Assembly (NCBI GenBank): GCA_030348385.1
Contig: JAUCFP010000006.1
Location: forward strand, 4,925,501 to 4,989,500
From: Cytobacillus sp. NJ13
GTDB taxonomy: Bacteria; Bacillota; Bacilli; Bacillales; Cytobacillaceae
Direction of reading: 5' to 3'
DNA: 64,000 nt
The position numbers and the translations under genes were made by a program. Below the pieces are notes generated by a model. It saw only the letters and a list, made by a program, of their open reading frames with translations. It was not told the DNA's origin and made no database searches. Shown piece by piece: positions 63,640-64,000 of the stretch; the first letter of the stretch is position 1, and each line of letters opens with the position of its first letter.

Positions 63640-64000
63640 ATGAAACGACTCGTCTCATTAATGTTAATAACATTATTAATGGCAACAATCTTTGTTCCTT
63701 CAGGATTTGCAAGAGAAAACAGTGCAGATTTAGCGGATAATGTGAAATCCGCAATTCTTATCGAACGTGATACCGGATCGATATTGTATGAAAAAAATAG
63801 CGGTGAACAGCTTCCGCCTGCGAGTATGACTAAAGTAATGACAATGCTTTTAATCATGGAAGCTATAGATGAAGGAAAACTGTCATGGGATGAGAAAATC
63901 CGGACAAGCGAGTACGCAGCATCCATGGGCGGTTCGCAAATCTTCCTCGAGCCAGGTGAAGAAATGACCACAAAGCAAATGCTGCAGGGAATCGCAATTG
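63640..64000 (+). CDS. dacF: DacF, D-alanyl-D-alanine carboxypeptidase (3' end beyond window)
   Basis: The reading frame is open to the window edge (120 residues visible). Signal peptide at about 1-24 (KRLVSLMLITLLMATIFVP, SGFA). The penicillin-binding active-site SMTK motif lies in PPASMTKVMTM with Ser near residue 62. GGAGG lies 9 bases before the ATG. DacF is a forespore-expressed low-molecular-weight PBP that trims peptidoglycan pentapeptides; position after the deoB-punA genes is as in B. subtilis. Confidence 0.93.
   Translation, partial: MKRLVSLMLITLLMATIFVPSGFARENSADLADNVKSAILIERDTGSILYEKNSGEQLPPASMTKVMTMLLIMEAIDEGKLSWDEKIRTSEYAASMGGSQIFLEPGEEMTTKQMLQGIAI

Noticed and set aside
1..64000. 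CRISPR arrays, tRNA/rRNA genes, prophage or defence clusters
   Set aside because: No regularly spaced repeats, no cloverleaf or rRNA sequence, and no phage or defence proteins were seen among the ORFs.

Overview
The window is a contiguous chromosomal segment of an endospore-forming, low-to-moderate GC Firmicute of the family Bacillaceae, probably of the Cytobacillus/Mesobacillus ('Bacillus firmus') type. The evidence is the sporulation genes (spoIVB, spo0A, mciZ, spoIIM, dacF) and a backbone order that follows the B. subtilis yqi-yqj-yqk region. Unlike B. subtilis 168 it carries a B12-dependent methylmalonyl-CoA mutase operon, an EndoQ gene and an IS3-family insertion. The genus is inferred from gene content and was not tested.

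Layout. 1-2.3 kb: the end of spoIVB and spo0A with its sigma-H/0A-box promoter. 2.6-5.2 kb: two small minus-strand genes and the sigma-54 activator bkdR. 5.3-13.8 kb: a sigma-54 promoter followed by ptb-bcd-buk-lpdV-bkdAA-bkdAB-bkdB (branched-chain keto-acid oxidation). 14-19.1 kb: mutA-mutB-meaB. 19.3-23.9 kb: bacilliredoxin brxB, an arginine-type ABC transporter, yqjA and an L,D-transpeptidase. 24-29.5 kb: the Prli42 microprotein, methylmalonyl-CoA epimerase, an acyl-CoA carboxylase subunit, a peptidase, an orphan CheW and DNA polymerase IV. 29.9-34.8 kb: gndA, zwf (minus), RNase Z and a phosphatase. 34.9-40.1 kb: a T-box-controlled NSS transporter, then minus-strand namA, a glycosyltransferase and proI with its own T-box. 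40.4-47.2 kb: yqjP, yqjQ, yqzH, LexA-box-controlled polYB, yqjX, a CDGSH protein, an IscA-like protein, a lipoprotein and yqkD. 47.3-51.5 kb: HMG-CoA lyase divergent from thiolase-scoA-scoB. 51.6-56.8 kb: yqkE, the IS element, yqkF, mciZ, nudF-endoQ and a GNAT gene. 57-64 kb: spoIIM, fur, yqzK, xerD, deoB-punA-pdp and the start of dacF.

How the genes fit together. The dominant theme is branched-chain amino acid and odd-chain carbon use. Leucine dehydrogenase and the BCKDH complex make branched acyl-CoAs, and Ptb/Buk can turn these into acids with ATP yield. Propionyl-CoA can enter succinyl-CoA through the carboxylase, epimerase and mutase. HMG-CoA lyase, SCOT and thiolase finish the leucine route to acetyl-CoA. 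The second theme is sporulation and DNA maintenance.

Non-coding content is rich: a sigma-54 promoter, two T-boxes with Phe and Pro specifiers, LexA, PerR, ArgR and cre-like sites, sigma-E and sigma-F-like promoters, many intrinsic terminators, at least six members of a dispersed palindromic repeat family, and two structured intergenic regions I could not assign. The clearest structural event is an IS3-family element inserted exactly in the loop of the terminator shared by yqkE and yqkF. I found no CRISPR array, rRNA, tRNA, prophage or obviously new multi-gene system.
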